64,000 nucleotides of DNA. Origin: Aedes albopictus (Eukaryota > Arthropoda > Insecta > Diptera > Culicidae). The stretch is from positions 45,171,464 through 45,235,463 of the forward strand of contig NC_085138.1 in the NCBI RefSeq assembly GCF_035046485.1. Reading direction: 5' to 3'. How positions within the stretch are numbered: the stretch's first letter is position 1; each line of letters opens with the position of its first letter. The notes beneath the pieces are model-generated. The model did no database searches, was not told the origin of the DNA, and saw only the letters and a program-made list of their open reading frames with translations. Both the position numbers and the translations under genes were made by a program. Of this stretch, positions 53,289 through 64,000 are shown piece by piece.

Positions 53289-56200
53289 TCAAGCTTCCTC
53301 ACGTTCAGCAATCGATGAGTAAATTCGCAGTTGCTCAATTCCGTCCATGAGCAGCGGATCCAGGCCATTCTGCCAATCGGCGTATCGATTGTGGAAGAGC
53401 ACTCCATCAAACAACGGTGGAGCTTCCACGAGATCATTGCTTAAGCCAACAAGGATGTAGGCCTCGGCAATCCGACTGTGGACCTCTTGGAAAACGAACG
53501 CAACCCGGAAGGGCCGGCTGGCCACAGTTCGTGGATATGGAATCGTTTCTGGGTCGTATCTGTCGAACGCCACATCGTATGCTACCCGAAGTAGCAGATC
53601 AGCCTCGAATAGCTTGAGAATGCGTCTTTCCACAAGGCAGTACAGTGTGAGTACGGTGGTCTGCAATGAAAGAGGGATCGCTTCCAGGAGGGAATGGTCA
53701 AGCCGGTCGGAGACGATCCAAGACACTAGGTTATGTTTAACATGCAGGAGGTCTTGTTGTGACACTGGATCATTTGAAAGCAGTTCCTCCAGAGAAGGTG
53801 GCTGCACGCGATCTGGGAATTCAACACTGTAGTGATGAACCGTATACTCTGCAGTGTGATGCAGCTTGGTCATGATGTGGCACTCGGAATAATCGACCAT
53901 TCGCCGTTGCATTTGCCTTTGGTGAAGAATGACTCCCCCCATACGGATAATCAGAGAGATCTTGAGTCGTAGAACTGCCTGACCGAGCAGTTCCTCCCGG
54001 AGATCGATCATGTGGGTGGGACATTCGATGTTATTCATATGCCACATCTGGTAAAATAGCGAAACTTTTCGAGACATTAAAATCGTTTCGATGGGATCGT
54101 GCTGGTATCTCTCGTTGAATGCTCGATAGTTCTATAGATGTATAAAGAATTGTTAGTTTTGTTTTTGCAAAGAACATTTACGTAACAATGGGTCGTACGA
54201 ACAAAAAGTATAAAATGTATTTATAAGTATATAGTATCGATAGAGTATGTCACGCTTCGAGTTGAGAGAGAAATTGTGATTATGTGCCGATAGACTCCTA
54301 AAGACCTATCTCAATTTCTGCAGAAATCGATCAAGTGATGACTTATGGGATACTGGTTTTTGGCGAATTGTTATACTGCCCCCACTCGCATAACAGTCCC
54401 ATTTGCAAAAGCAGAAATTGAGAAAACGGCATTTGAAGTTAAACTTGTTTCCATATAAAACTTTGAAAAATCGCCAAAATTTGAAAAATATTTCGATTAT
54501 CTCGAAACTTTCACAGATTGCTTTGCACATGAATATATAACTGTAATAGTAGTTTACGCAACAAGGTGCAGAATGAAGATTTTTACAGCACGAGTCGAAC
54601 ATTTATCCAACGAGGCTTGCCGAGTTGGATAATTACGACGAGTGCTGTGAAAATCGAGTTCTGCACCGAGTTGCGTATGTACAACGATTTTTGCAATTTT
54701 ATAAATTGCCACTTGAGGATAGTTTTTAACAAAATGTTTTCATCAAACTGCACACTGATGTTCATAGCCATGTTTAAGAAAGTCTGATAATAGCAGGTTA
54801 TACTGTCCAGTTGTCACAATTTTTCTAACCTGCGTCCAGGAAGCATCAAGAAAATGATCAAAACTGAAAACAGTGCGGTAATGGTTCATTACGCAACGCA
54901 AATCAGTGCTGTAATGAACCATGAACTGCTGATTGGGTGTGGAAAAATAGGCCTTTTCCTGTCAGATTTGCGTGAGGTAAAACAGCCTATTACGATGAGA
55001 AATTGCAAAAAAAATATATTACAATCACTACAAAGTTGTTTAGTTTTGTATTACGTAACACAAAAATCCATGATGGGACTGTTATGCGGGTACTTTTGAT
55101 ATGGGATGCTCATAACTTGGTATTTTTTCACACATTGACATAAAAAATCGTAATTTATATTGTTGTTTTTGGAAGTACATCAAAAATGATGACTATTAAT
55201 AACGTTAACTCAAAAGTGATGAAAAGTCAAATGGGACTGTTATGCGAGTGGGGGCAGTATAGGATCGCACACGGTACGCCTAAAACTTAACGTTTCAGCA
55301 CTTTCCTTAGAATAATCGGTTTATCACTTTGATCTTCAACATACTTTGGTACAAGATACGATCCCTGTAAGAACACAAATGCACAAGTGCATGGACATCA
55401 TTTTGATGTTTTGTCGGTGTCTTGGTCGTTGTATACACGCTGAACTGTCTGGCACAAGAGTTCCTAGAAAAGGCGCTTATATTTTTATTCGTACGACCCC
55501 GCCATGTATCTTACCATTCGATAACATCCCAAACTCTCTCGAAAACGTTCCATGAGCGCCCGTCTGTTAACGCAGAATTCAAGTGCTTCGATGAGAATTC
55601 TTTCGTCTGTTAGATCCATGTGCTCTTTTATAAACATGGCTACGTTGGAGATATTGTTCTTTCCACGGTGTCCATTACTATGGCGGCCAATACGGTGGTG
55701 AAAGTTTCCAAGTGCTTTGGAATCAACCAAATCGTTTCCCACTAGTGTTGCGAGCAAAGGCATTTGGGCGGGATCCAGTCCAAGGTGTGCCCTCAATGCT
55801 ACACGGTCATACTCCATCATAGTAAATTTCGTGACCGACAGTTCATGGACACACCAAAATCGCCACGAGCCTTCATAGATGAGCATGTCTGAGTCATTCG
55901 TCATGATGGCCAGTGCTCCAGTTTCTTTCGCGAATGCGGCCATTTCCTGGTCACATTCTCTGGCAGTTGCCCAGTGATACTCCCCATGTCTCATTGCCGA
56001 TTGTTCCACCGCAGATACGTAGTGAAAAGGCAGCTTATATGTGCCTAGGGTCTCAAAACTGTCTCCAGCGTCGATGGCGTCCATCAGGTTGATCATTTGC
56101 CGATAACGATCGTCCGCTCGTTTACACCAGGCCTCCGGGCTCATCATCCGAACTGGGCCGTCACAGAAGAAATGCAGCTTTACGCCGAGGTTCACCAATT

Positions 56201-56309
56201 CGCTGAAGAAGGTGTCCATGTGGCGTGACATCTCGTTAAAGCGACCACCACATATGACACCCGATTTGTCGACCCGTATGAAGGGTCGCACGAGACACAT
56301 CAAATCCAT
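53289..56309 (-). CDS. Asteroid/XPG-type PIN-like nuclease, copy C
   Basis: Exons 56309-55515 and 54131-53289, same splice sites, 545 codons. The intron carries the 882-bp CTGCC element orthologous to that of copy B. Most acidic motifs are kept, but the central block reads TNDSDMLIY instead of TDDSDMLIY, losing one Asp of the metal-binding cluster. Exon 2 is close to copy B. Upstream of the ATG the homology with A and B ends after about 110 bp, so any 5' exon or promoter differs from the other copies. Confidence 0.73.
54376..55257. mobile_element. 882-bp CTGCCCCC element in intron of gene C
   Basis: Same insertion as 43235-44093 (same intron position, TATA at 54372-54375 and 55258-55261), so it was inserted once before the B/C split. 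Confidence 0.9.
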
Positions 56310-56418
56310 CACGATGATGGGTGGTGTTTTTGTTTTGTTGTAGTGCGCTCTATGGTGAAAGAAATGATGAATCGTTCGAAAATGTGATCTATTAAGGGTT
56401 CATTACAGATGGACAAAT

Positions 56419-56855
56419 AAGGGGCCCAGATGCAAAGGGGCGTAAGCGACAAATTTGTCTATTTTGACCTGAGAATATAGAAAAAATCTTCAGATTTTTA
56501 GCTTTCAGGAACTTTTTTAAGATTATTTTTACGATGATAAAAATAACTACCGTGGGGTACCCTAATTTCGCGCGGGTCCAAATTTCGCTCAATGATAATA
56601 TTTAGAGATCATAATCATAGAACTAGTTGTTGAATTATGCAAATTTCACTTTAGATAGTGAAGCTAAAGCGAAATTTGAACAATTGGGTTTTTAAATTAG
56701 GAAAAATGTATTGATTTTTTGATTTTATACGAAAGAGCACCTTTTTCTGAACCACCATGATTTTTTTCAGATTTTTAGAACTTCATTTTGGTACCTAAAA
56801 TCGATTTCGTAAAGATTTTTCGAAATCACCTTTTGACAGCTGGCCAACTGCTTGA
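56419..56855. other. Right flank of unit C, no gene recognised
   Basis: AT-rich sequence with no coding signal. Confidence 0.35.
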
Positions 56856-57214
56856 CAGCTCCGCCCAGTACAAAATGCGACGAGGGGTGATTCGACAAAT
56901 CGCTCCCATACAAACTTCAAACTGATTTTTAAATAGGTACCCGGGCACCAAAATTCATGAAAATTTGGATTTCGGCTCAGTTTTGCATGTAGATTCTGAA
57001 TATGGAATTATCTCAACACCGCTAAAGAAGCCGATTGGCTTCTTTAACGGTATTGAAATAATGCAATATTCTGAATCTGCATGTCAAACTTAGCCGAAAT
57101 CCAAATTTTCATGAGTTTTGGAGCCCGGGAACCTATTTAATAATCAATTTGAAGTTTGTATGGGAGCGATTTGTCGAATCACCCCTCGTCGCAGTTTGTA
57201 CTGGGCGGAGCTGT
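56856..57214. mobile_element. 359-bp palindromic MITE
   Basis: Arms of about 165 bp begin ACAGCTCCGCCCAGTACAAA on both sides and include GATTCGACAAATCGCTCCCA. A short unpaired centre is near 57015-57035. TSD not clear. Confidence 0.75.
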
Positions 57215-57273
57215 ACTTCTTACCAACTCGTAGTAACAATCTGTGAGGGAATTGAACTTGTTAACACGTTATT

Positions 57274-57339
57274 TTTTTTCTGTATTCTGTATTCTGTCTG
57301 TATTAACGAGATTTTTAACTCTAGGCTAGTTCATCTCGG
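57274..57339 (-). mobile_element. 66-bp LINE 3' tail insertion
   Basis: Exact 11-bp duplication AACACGTTATT (57263-57273, 57340-57350). On the minus strand it reads GATGAACTAGCC, GTTAAAAATCTCGTTAATAC and a tail of ACAGAAT repeats, a short 3' end typical of 5'-truncated LINE copies. Confidence 0.8.
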
Positions 57340-57350
57340 AACACGTTATT

Positions 57351-59359
57351 AGAAATACGAGTTTTGGAGGATCCAATTAGCCATATGTTTCGATGGCGCT
57401 GATCACATTTTCATCCAAATCACATTCAGCCAGACCGAACCAAATCCACTGCAATTTAGAATCAATTTGTTCTCAACAATACCAAAATCAACTGGTTTTG
57501 AATACCTAAGTTATGTCGATACACCTCATGCTGATAATTTAACACAGGATCCGTGATTGAACAACAAGACTAATTAGAATAATAAAGCCTGGATAAAAAT
57601 CAAACACTTGGATCGCTGTGGCTGATCGAAATGTGGTGTTTTCACAAGTGCCTGTGTTGTGAAGTTCATGAGTACTCACGAGTATCTAGAGCAAAACAAA
57701 TACTCGTGAGTACACACATAAATGGATTTACTCGCGAGTACTCACTCATTTCGCAACACTCACAATAATCATCCTCGAGAAGAATGTTCAGAACTTGATT
57801 CAAACTTAACGACCGAACTTCAACTGGGTAAAATGACCTAGAGGTAACGCGCTTGATTATCACTCAAATGATCCATTTTCGAATCTCATTCAATTTTTTT
57901 GGAAAACTGTGGTGTTTTTTCTCCATTTATTGTCTCTTAAACAGCACAGTTTTCGAAAGTTTTGCTCAAATAGCATCAAGTTAGACAAGGAATCATACTA
58001 ACCACGCTTTTTATACCATTTCCTTGCAGAAACGGAGAATTCATTGATTTTCAAAGAATCTTTGCCGACGTTTCGATTGTTTATAGCGTCTTTTTCAAGG
58101 CTCGATATTAAATCAACATGTTGAAAAAGGATGTTCAATTCTTAAAAATGTTGGTCTTGAAAGGGTTGCACACCGGCTTGTCATATTAGGGAACATAAAT
58201 CAATGGGATATACTGTGACTAAATGTATAGCATCACTCATCATTTATGTTCTGGTATTACTATTGCACTTGATCGACTATTGGATTCATTGGTAGTTGCC
58301 TCACTTTACCACGCGTCGTATCATTCTGCGGCGATTGATAAAGTTGTTTGGCATAGATATAATCACCTACAAGATTATCAAAGGTTTTAAATATTTAACA
58401 TTTACAGTGCCACCTAGAGGCAAAAATCGAACACTTGATAAACACTATGATAAAATAAGAGGTCATTCAAATATTACGTCCATCGTTTGATTAATATACA
58501 ATTTGATAGTATATTTTCAACTTCTATGAAGCGTATTCTCACTTGTAATATAGTATTGCTTAGACTCAACCATTAAAGAGTTATTCATTTGACTTACCGT
58601 ATCTCGTCCTTGATGTTAATCGGGAATGATCCGTTGGGTACATTTTGTTTCACGAAGGAGTGTAGGTATACAACTCCCATTTTTCCGATTACAACCTCTC
58701 GGCTCGAAATCCGTATGATGCAAGCTATTTAGTCTGTTTCTGAAACTTGAAAAAGAATTAATGTACATTACAAAATCCATTAGAGGTTACTTTATGGGTC
58801 GATTGAGGCCGAAACGAGTCGTCTGGAAATTTGCTCAACCAAAATCGGTTCCAATCGAGCAGGAGAACTTGACGCATTGTATGAAGAACTCACATCATTA
58901 AGCTGCTTGAGCTTGATTGACCTGACCGGCCGTAGATGCTCCACCAGTATCGCCAGACCAGTTTCACTCACACAAGGAACCAATTAGATATCTGCCGGAA
59001 ACTAGCGGACATCTTCAGTGTGTGAGCGTTGTGTGTGATCTTCTTTTTTTAGGCGACAATGGCGCCTGCCACGTCAGGTTGCAGGTCAAATTGGGGGGTC
59101 AATCATTAGTATCCGCAGCCGACCGAATATACCTCTGCGTCTGCACAAACTCATGCGGATGTCGGAGTGTTGGTTGGATATGGTTGGCAGAGGGATCACA
59201 CATTGGTGCGTGTATGCCAGGCTTAAGTTGATAGAACAGTGTGACTATTACTATGAAGCTAGTGCGGCACAGTTCTCTGGATAGCATAACTCGTAGGCGT
59301 TATCAGGTAAGTTGACGATGTACTGTGAAAGTTCAAAGGAAGAGAAACGGCTTTTCAAT
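57351..59359. other. Intergenic, no gene recognised
   Basis: AT-rich. A weak coding-like stretch on the plus strand (58805-58985) without splice support is the only candidate. Inverted ACTCGTGAGTAC motifs occur at 57672-57745. Confidence 0.35.
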
Positions 59360-59955
59360 CACGCAGAAAAAAGCATGGTAAAATCAAAAATATTTCAGGT
59401 AAACTCAAATAAGTTGTCAATTTGTTCTGGCAACAAAAAATAAAACTGTTTGGAACAAATCGAACGTCACATTTGAAGCAAATTCAATCCATTTTTGAAA
59501 CAAACATGCATCTTCTGACAAGTTATGTTAGAAACAAATGTAAAAATTTTTGTTTTTTTTTTTGTGACAGGTCGGCCCTACGGAAATATTTGTTTTCCAA
59601 TTAAATTTACAAAGTCATTTCCTCCTCTAGGGGAACCCACTTCCCGCGTGGCACTTTCAATGCCAACATCATGTAGATAACATACGCTCCCGAAATCAAT
59701 GGGATTTCGTGGAACGTTTTGGTGAAACTTGCCTTTTTTGCAAGAGGAAATCTTGTTTGGTGCTGCAGCAGCTGGAACTTGAGAGTTTTGTTTATGTTCT
59801 CGACGGCGGAACGGGGGGCTCTTCAATGGGTATTGTAGAAATCAATATGTAATTGAGTTAGTTTTAAAAATTAATATTTTAGTTTTAAATATTTTATCAG
59901 TTTACCGAAAAACATGAATATTTTTGTTTCAAACGAACGAAATTTGTCTCCGTGA
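59360..59955. mobile_element. TIR element CACGCAGAAAAA (596 bp)
   Basis: Ends CACGCAGAAAAA and CACGGAGACAAA (read inward), AAT on both sides. ATTTGAAGCAAAT-type arm repeats resemble the 31078-32829 element. Confidence 0.45.
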
Positions 59956-59959
59956 ATAA

Positions 59960-61830
59960 TGCGGAAGATCCCCTCTTAGGATCCCTCTCAGGGTTCTGGG
60001 GAAACCTCTTTCAGGATTCTAATGGGATGTCTTTCAATACTGCAGGAGAATTTCCCTCAGGATTGTAGGAGAATCCTTCTTAGGATTCTGGAAGAATCCT
60101 CCAGGGAGTTCTGGGAATATCCGTCTAAGCATTCTGGGAGAATTCCGAGGAAAAACTTTTCTCAGGAATCCATCACAGGATTCAGGGATCCATCTCAGAA
60201 AACTGGAGTAATCTCTCCCAGGATTCAAGGAAAATCCTTAATAGAATTCAAGGAGAATTTCTATTGGAAGAGTCTTTCTCTTTTCTGGGATGAGGTCTCT
60301 CAGGATGCTGGAAATGTGGAAGAGTCTCTTCGAAAATTCTTGAGGAATTTTTCTCAGCAGTATTATATGGGGATACCTATCAGAATTCTAGGGAATCTCT
60401 GGATTCTAAGGGAATTCATTACAGGATTTCGGGATATTCCCTACCAAGTGTGAAATCCTTTTCAGGATTCTAAAAAAAATCTGAATGATCAGGGTTGATT
60501 CCTCCAAGGATTCTGGAAAATCCTCACTTAGGATCCCACTCAGAATTCTGAGGAAATTTTTCTCAGCATTCTCAGGAACTCCTCTCAGATTTCTTGTAGA
60601 ATCATACTCAGCATTCCCAGAGTTGTGGCGAAATTCCTTTCAGAATTCTGGGGGAATATTCCTTAGGATTCTGGGAGAATCTCACACAGGATTCTAGTGA
60701 TATCCTTGTCAGGATTCTGCGTAAGATCCTTTTGAGATTCAGGGGAAAAATATCACTAAGTATTCTGCGGGTACTCTTCCCAATATTCTCTGAAAATTCG
60801 GTTTTCTGTCCCCGTCATTTCTCTCAAGATTCAGAGGAATTTGTCTGATGATTCTGGAGAAATCCTTGGGTTTCTGGGGCTATATTTATCAAGATTCTAG
60901 GGAACTTTGCTACAGAATTATTATTTATCGAAGAATCTTTCACGAGATTCTGAGCATTCTCTAGAGAAATTTGGATTTTGGAGAATCCTTCTTAGGGAAT
61001 CCAGTAGAGTCCTGTTTTCTGTATTCTGGAGCAGTTGAATCCCTTTCAGTAATCAGACAACATTTTGGGAAGATTTTCTTGAGGTACTGTTGTAATAATT
61101 TAAAGTATTCTAGAGGAATCACTCTCAGAGTTCTGGGGCAACCCCTTTCAGGAGTTTAGGGGAGTTCTTTCATAGATTCTGGGGGAATGTCTTTTAGGAA
61201 TCTGCGGTAATTTTTCTTTTTTAAGTGGCAATACATCTCAGAATTCCAGAGAATCCTTCTCAGGATGCTGGGGAAGTCCATTCTAGAAGCTTTCGTAATC
61301 CCTTCCAAGGAGAATCCTTATCACATTTTCGGAAAAATCCCTCTTCCCTACTAACCAAAGTAGCTGCATAACAGCTTATGGAGATAACGCTCTTATGAGA
61401 AAGCTTGCTTAAACTTTTATACAGCAAAAATGTTAGTTGGGTTAGATTTCTAGAAATATTTCTCTCAAGAATCTGGAAGAACCCCTCTTATGATCCACCT
61501 CAGGTTTCTGGGGGAATCACTCGTAGAGTTCTGGGGAATATCTTTCGGGATTCTGGCAGAATTATTCTCAGCATTCGAAAGGATTTCATCCAGGATTTTA
61601 GGGGAATTGTGGGAACAAGTATTCTTTAGGTAAGGATTCTGGAGAAATTCTTCTCAGGATTCTGGGAGAATCCTATCTTTCATAATTCTGTGAGAGTATA
61701 TCACGCGTTTCTTTAGTAATCCCGCCCAGTATTTTGAGGGAACCTTTCTCATAATTCTGGAGTAATCCTTTTTGGCTTTATAAGCTACCCTTTTCAGGAT
61801 TCTGGGTCATTTCTTTTAAGTTTCTTGGTG
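59960..61830. repeat. Degenerate minisatellite, unit about 23-24 bp (GGATTCTGGGGGAATCCTTC type)
   Basis: Dozens of diverged units. Read on the minus strand it matches the array at 11450-14070. ORFs such as 60022-60453 are by-products. Confidence 0.75.
61346..61441. mobile_element. 96-bp MITE, CCCTACTAACC...GTTAGTTGGG, copy 2
   Basis: Inverse-orientation homologue of 12809-12904, exactly the same length, with TT on both sides. Confidence 0.65.
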
Positions 61831-62754
61831 AAAAATGGAACACAGCCAACGTAACAGAGACCTGATAACAACCGTGTGAGTTGAGATTTCGTCAAAATAA
61901 GATAATGAATAGTTATGAATGCGTAGTTCTTCATCCAGCAAGCAAAAAGTATGAATTTCTGACTTCAGACCAGACGACTCGTCGGTTCACCTCATCGAAG
62001 GCTCGGCAGTGTTATCTAACGATAGGTATGGCCGTATTGGCGCTGAACGTTAAATAACGCTACGAGCCTAGCTATTGCGGCTCCGGTTTCGTAACCGGAC
62101 CCGCAATAGTGTAGATCTTACGCCGCAACACACCTCTGAACGGTGATCTACTTGCGTTACGGGATACGTTCACTGCAAGCACGTCATAGTAATGTCTAAT
62201 AGTAATGAGCAGTATTCTTTTTTACTAATAAATCCAAAAAAGGGAAATTTTCCACCCTTTTCCGTCAACGTGCCTCTACCGTTTTTCCGGATGTAAAGCT
62301 TGCTCCTTTTCATCCATGGGAATAGTGCGTGCTGCAACGTCAAAAGATACCTCCATCTCATCCTCCTCGATTTTTCCCGATTTCCAACAAATTTTGAGTA
62401 AAGTCCTGTGAGTTATTGACATCAAACACGTGTTTCTGTTGTGTACGAAGCATTCCCAACATTGGAATCTCCACTTGGCTTGGTTAGCCTGAGTAAAAAT
62501 CTGGAACTTGACATTTGTAAGGTGCTACGATTACTCTAACGGAATGGGTCGGTCGAGGACACTGAATGGCCTTAAGCATATCTACAATGTGAGTACAAGG
62601 AACGTTCGGTAGTTTTTAGACAGTTACCCCTTCCCAACCGCAAACGCAATGCCTGCTTCAAATAGTGACCTTCATTTCGGTTTTTGTATTTGCTTCATTC
62701 TTAAATGGCTAAACAATTGTCTATACACTATACAATCACTTTCTCTAGTACATA
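61831..62754. other. Intergenic with one strong hairpin
   Basis: No gene. At 62072-62109 a hairpin with stems CTATTGCGG and CCGGTT (two-base symmetric bulge) and loop TCGT is visible. Confidence 0.4.
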
Positions 62755-63240
62755 GGGTAGAAGCTTCAGTTTTGGCCAGTCCGGAGTTTTGGCCATAGTA
62801 CGGTATTGAGCCTGTTGCGATCTTAATAGGCGTAAATTTATTTTTTACTAGTAGATTCTAATACAATATGATGATTACAGCTCTGAAAACCACACATTTT
62901 GATTAAAAACTGGAAGAAAAAAATAATTTCCTTAAAAAATCTGCTCCCATATATCTATTTTGGCCAGGGTGCTTCTAATTTGGCCACTCCCATAAGAAAT
63001 ACACGTGATTGGCCAAAATAGAAACCAAACTTAAGAATATGGCCAAAACTGCGGCAGAGCTTCTATTTTGGCCAGTGCCACTTTTAATACAAAAATCAAG
63101 TATTGACATGATTTCTGCATTTTTCCTTCAAAATATAGATTGAAACTTCTCTTTTGACGCATTGGTTGTTTTCATAGGATTAATGGTTATTTTTATAAAA
63201 ATGATTTCCCTTAGACTGGCCAAAACCGGTGCCCGCACCC
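62755..63240. mobile_element. MITE, GGGTAGAAGC...GCACCC, TTTTGGCCAGT arms, TA duplication
   Basis: Inverted TTTTGGCCAGTC in both arms, many internal TTGGCCA motifs, TA on both sides (62753-62754, 63241-63242). Terminal bases are only partly matched. Confidence 0.65.
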
Positions 63241-63615
63241 TACTAAATATTTACTTCTTTTCCTTTGTATTATCGCACGTTTGTTCAATCAGAAATCTTC
63301 ACCACCCAGACAGAGATCACAGATTTTCCGCGGAACTCGATCGCTTACCGAGTCCTCCCGCCTCGGAAAACTGCCCCCGTTTTGGCATTATTTGTTTCGC
63401 TTTTCTCTTAGGGATTACGCTCTCTGCATACTATGTTCTCTTCTATTTCGTATGTCTGTCTAAGATCACTTGAGTGTTTTGTTTTGTTACAAATGTTCAC
63501 CTTCATTTGAATAATTCTATCTTTTCACCAACATTTAGAACGTAATGGCGAATTCTTCGATAACCTTTTCGTTTGCGGTCCTCGACAGTACAATTTTTGA
63601 AATTGTTAACTACTA
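63241..63615. other. Intergenic, no gene recognised
   Basis: Short ORFs only; no domain or splice evidence. Confidence 0.35.
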
Positions 63616-63933
63616 CACTGAAAGACGGCTTGCGGTAATGACGAGCATGGTAATTAACCATGCAAAACGTGATCATCGATCAACGAGCGCTTCCTGTATG
63701 CGCTTTGTTTTCTCCTATATCAACCGGTTCGATAGCTGAGTGGTAGCGTGCGAGCCTGGTGATTTCAGGGTTCTTGGTTCGAATCCGGGTGCCAATTGAA
63801 ACTTTTCCATGATAAAATTGAAAACATTATTCTGTTGAACTGTAACGAAACCCAGTTTGCACAAATTTAGTGGCGTTGTGTATTTAAATTGACCCTCAGA
63901 ATAGTGATTTCAACCCCTAGCAGTCTTTCAGTG
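63616..63933. mobile_element. 318-bp CACTG-ended MITE, likely related to the CACTA-like element
   Basis: Ends CACTGAAAGACGGCT and CACTGAAAGACTGCT (read inward), TA on both sides. Near the left end is CATGGTAATTAACCATG, the same motif as the subterminal repeats of the 6564-18128 element. It contains a tRNA-like segment. Confidence 0.65.
63724..63795 (+). other. tRNA-like segment with Pol III A and B boxes
   Basis: Box A TAGCTGAGTGG (63733-63743) and box B GGTTCGAATCC (63776-63786), 32 bases apart. A T-arm and a four-pair anticodon stem can be drawn, but the acceptor arms do not pair. It is a tRNA-derived or decayed sequence, not a working tRNA gene. Confidence 0.6.
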
Positions 63934-63944
63934 TACGAGATGTA

Positions 63945-64000
63945 GGGTCTGGGACCATTTGGGCAGGAGCACCTATTTTGGGCACTTCCTGCTATTAATC
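63945..64000. mobile_element. MITE GGGTCTGGGACC, left end only
   Basis: Same arm as the element at 5654-5866, preceded by TA, cut by the window edge. Confidence 0.75.

Larger units (their letters stand above)
52988..56418. repeat. Partial tandem unit C
   Basis: Homology begins at AGGAAAGAGAAGAATTACC (equivalent to 34278 in A), covers the complete Asteroid-like gene, and stops at GGACAAAT (56418). Confidence 0.85.

Noticed and set aside
58792..58983. Possible host exon near 58800-58985
   Set aside because: One strand gives a plausible short peptide, but there are no splice sites, start or conserved motif that I can support.
60022..60453. ORF of 143 codons with repeated RILEES-type units
   Set aside because: Translation of the second minisatellite array, not a protein family.
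63724..63795. Functional tRNA gene
   Set aside because: A and B boxes are good, but the acceptor stem does not pair and the anticodon stem has a mismatch, so it is only tRNA-like.

Overview
The window looks like a stretch of an Aedes-type mosquito genome. The evidence is GT-AG introns, a tRNA-derived Feilai-type SINE, RTE, LOA, Jockey and I-type LINEs, and dozens of short inverted-repeat elements (MITEs), several with readable target-site duplications. The species call is inference. No conserved single-copy housekeeping gene is visible. The content is mobile DNA plus one small family of host-like genes.

Left part (1-6.4 kb): a minus-strand two-ORF LINE with both visible ORFs open (zinc-knuckle ORF1; endonuclease/RT ORF2 running off the left edge), then three MITEs. 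6.56-18.13 kb: a large CACTA-like DNA transposon with CACTG termini, a TA duplication and subterminal repeats. It carries a seven-exon SAM-domain-like ORF1 and an 807-codon transposase-like ORF2 whose ATG overlaps the ORF1 stop (ATGA). Its long sixth intron is filled with a minisatellite and at least six smaller insertions. 18.1-20.0 kb: two related inverted-repeat elements with splice-like internal cassettes. 21.9 kb: SINE.

23-30.4 kb is a three-level nest: a decayed Jockey-like LINE, interrupted by a 5'-truncated RTE copy, itself interrupted by a non-autonomous LTR element (LTRs TGTAACC...GGTTACA, PBS matching tRNA-Lys). 31.1-32.8 kb: another inverted-repeat element with a splice-like cassette and a nested MITE.

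33.9-56.4 kb is a tandem array of about 7.5-kb units. Each unit holds a two-exon gene for an Asteroid/XPG-type PIN-like nuclease on the minus strand, a Gypsy integrase relic, a fold-back repeat and a decayed RTE LINE (the third unit is partial). Insertions present in some units and absent from others give exact empty sites and suggest units B and C are closest relatives. A 4.1-kb LOA-type LINE with a single in-frame stop sits inside unit B.

56.4-64 kb: palindromic elements, a 66-bp micro-LINE copy, a second minisatellite (same family as the first, inverted), and terminal MITEs, one of which carries a tRNA-like Pol III promoter. No CRISPR, rRNA or functional tRNA gene was seen.
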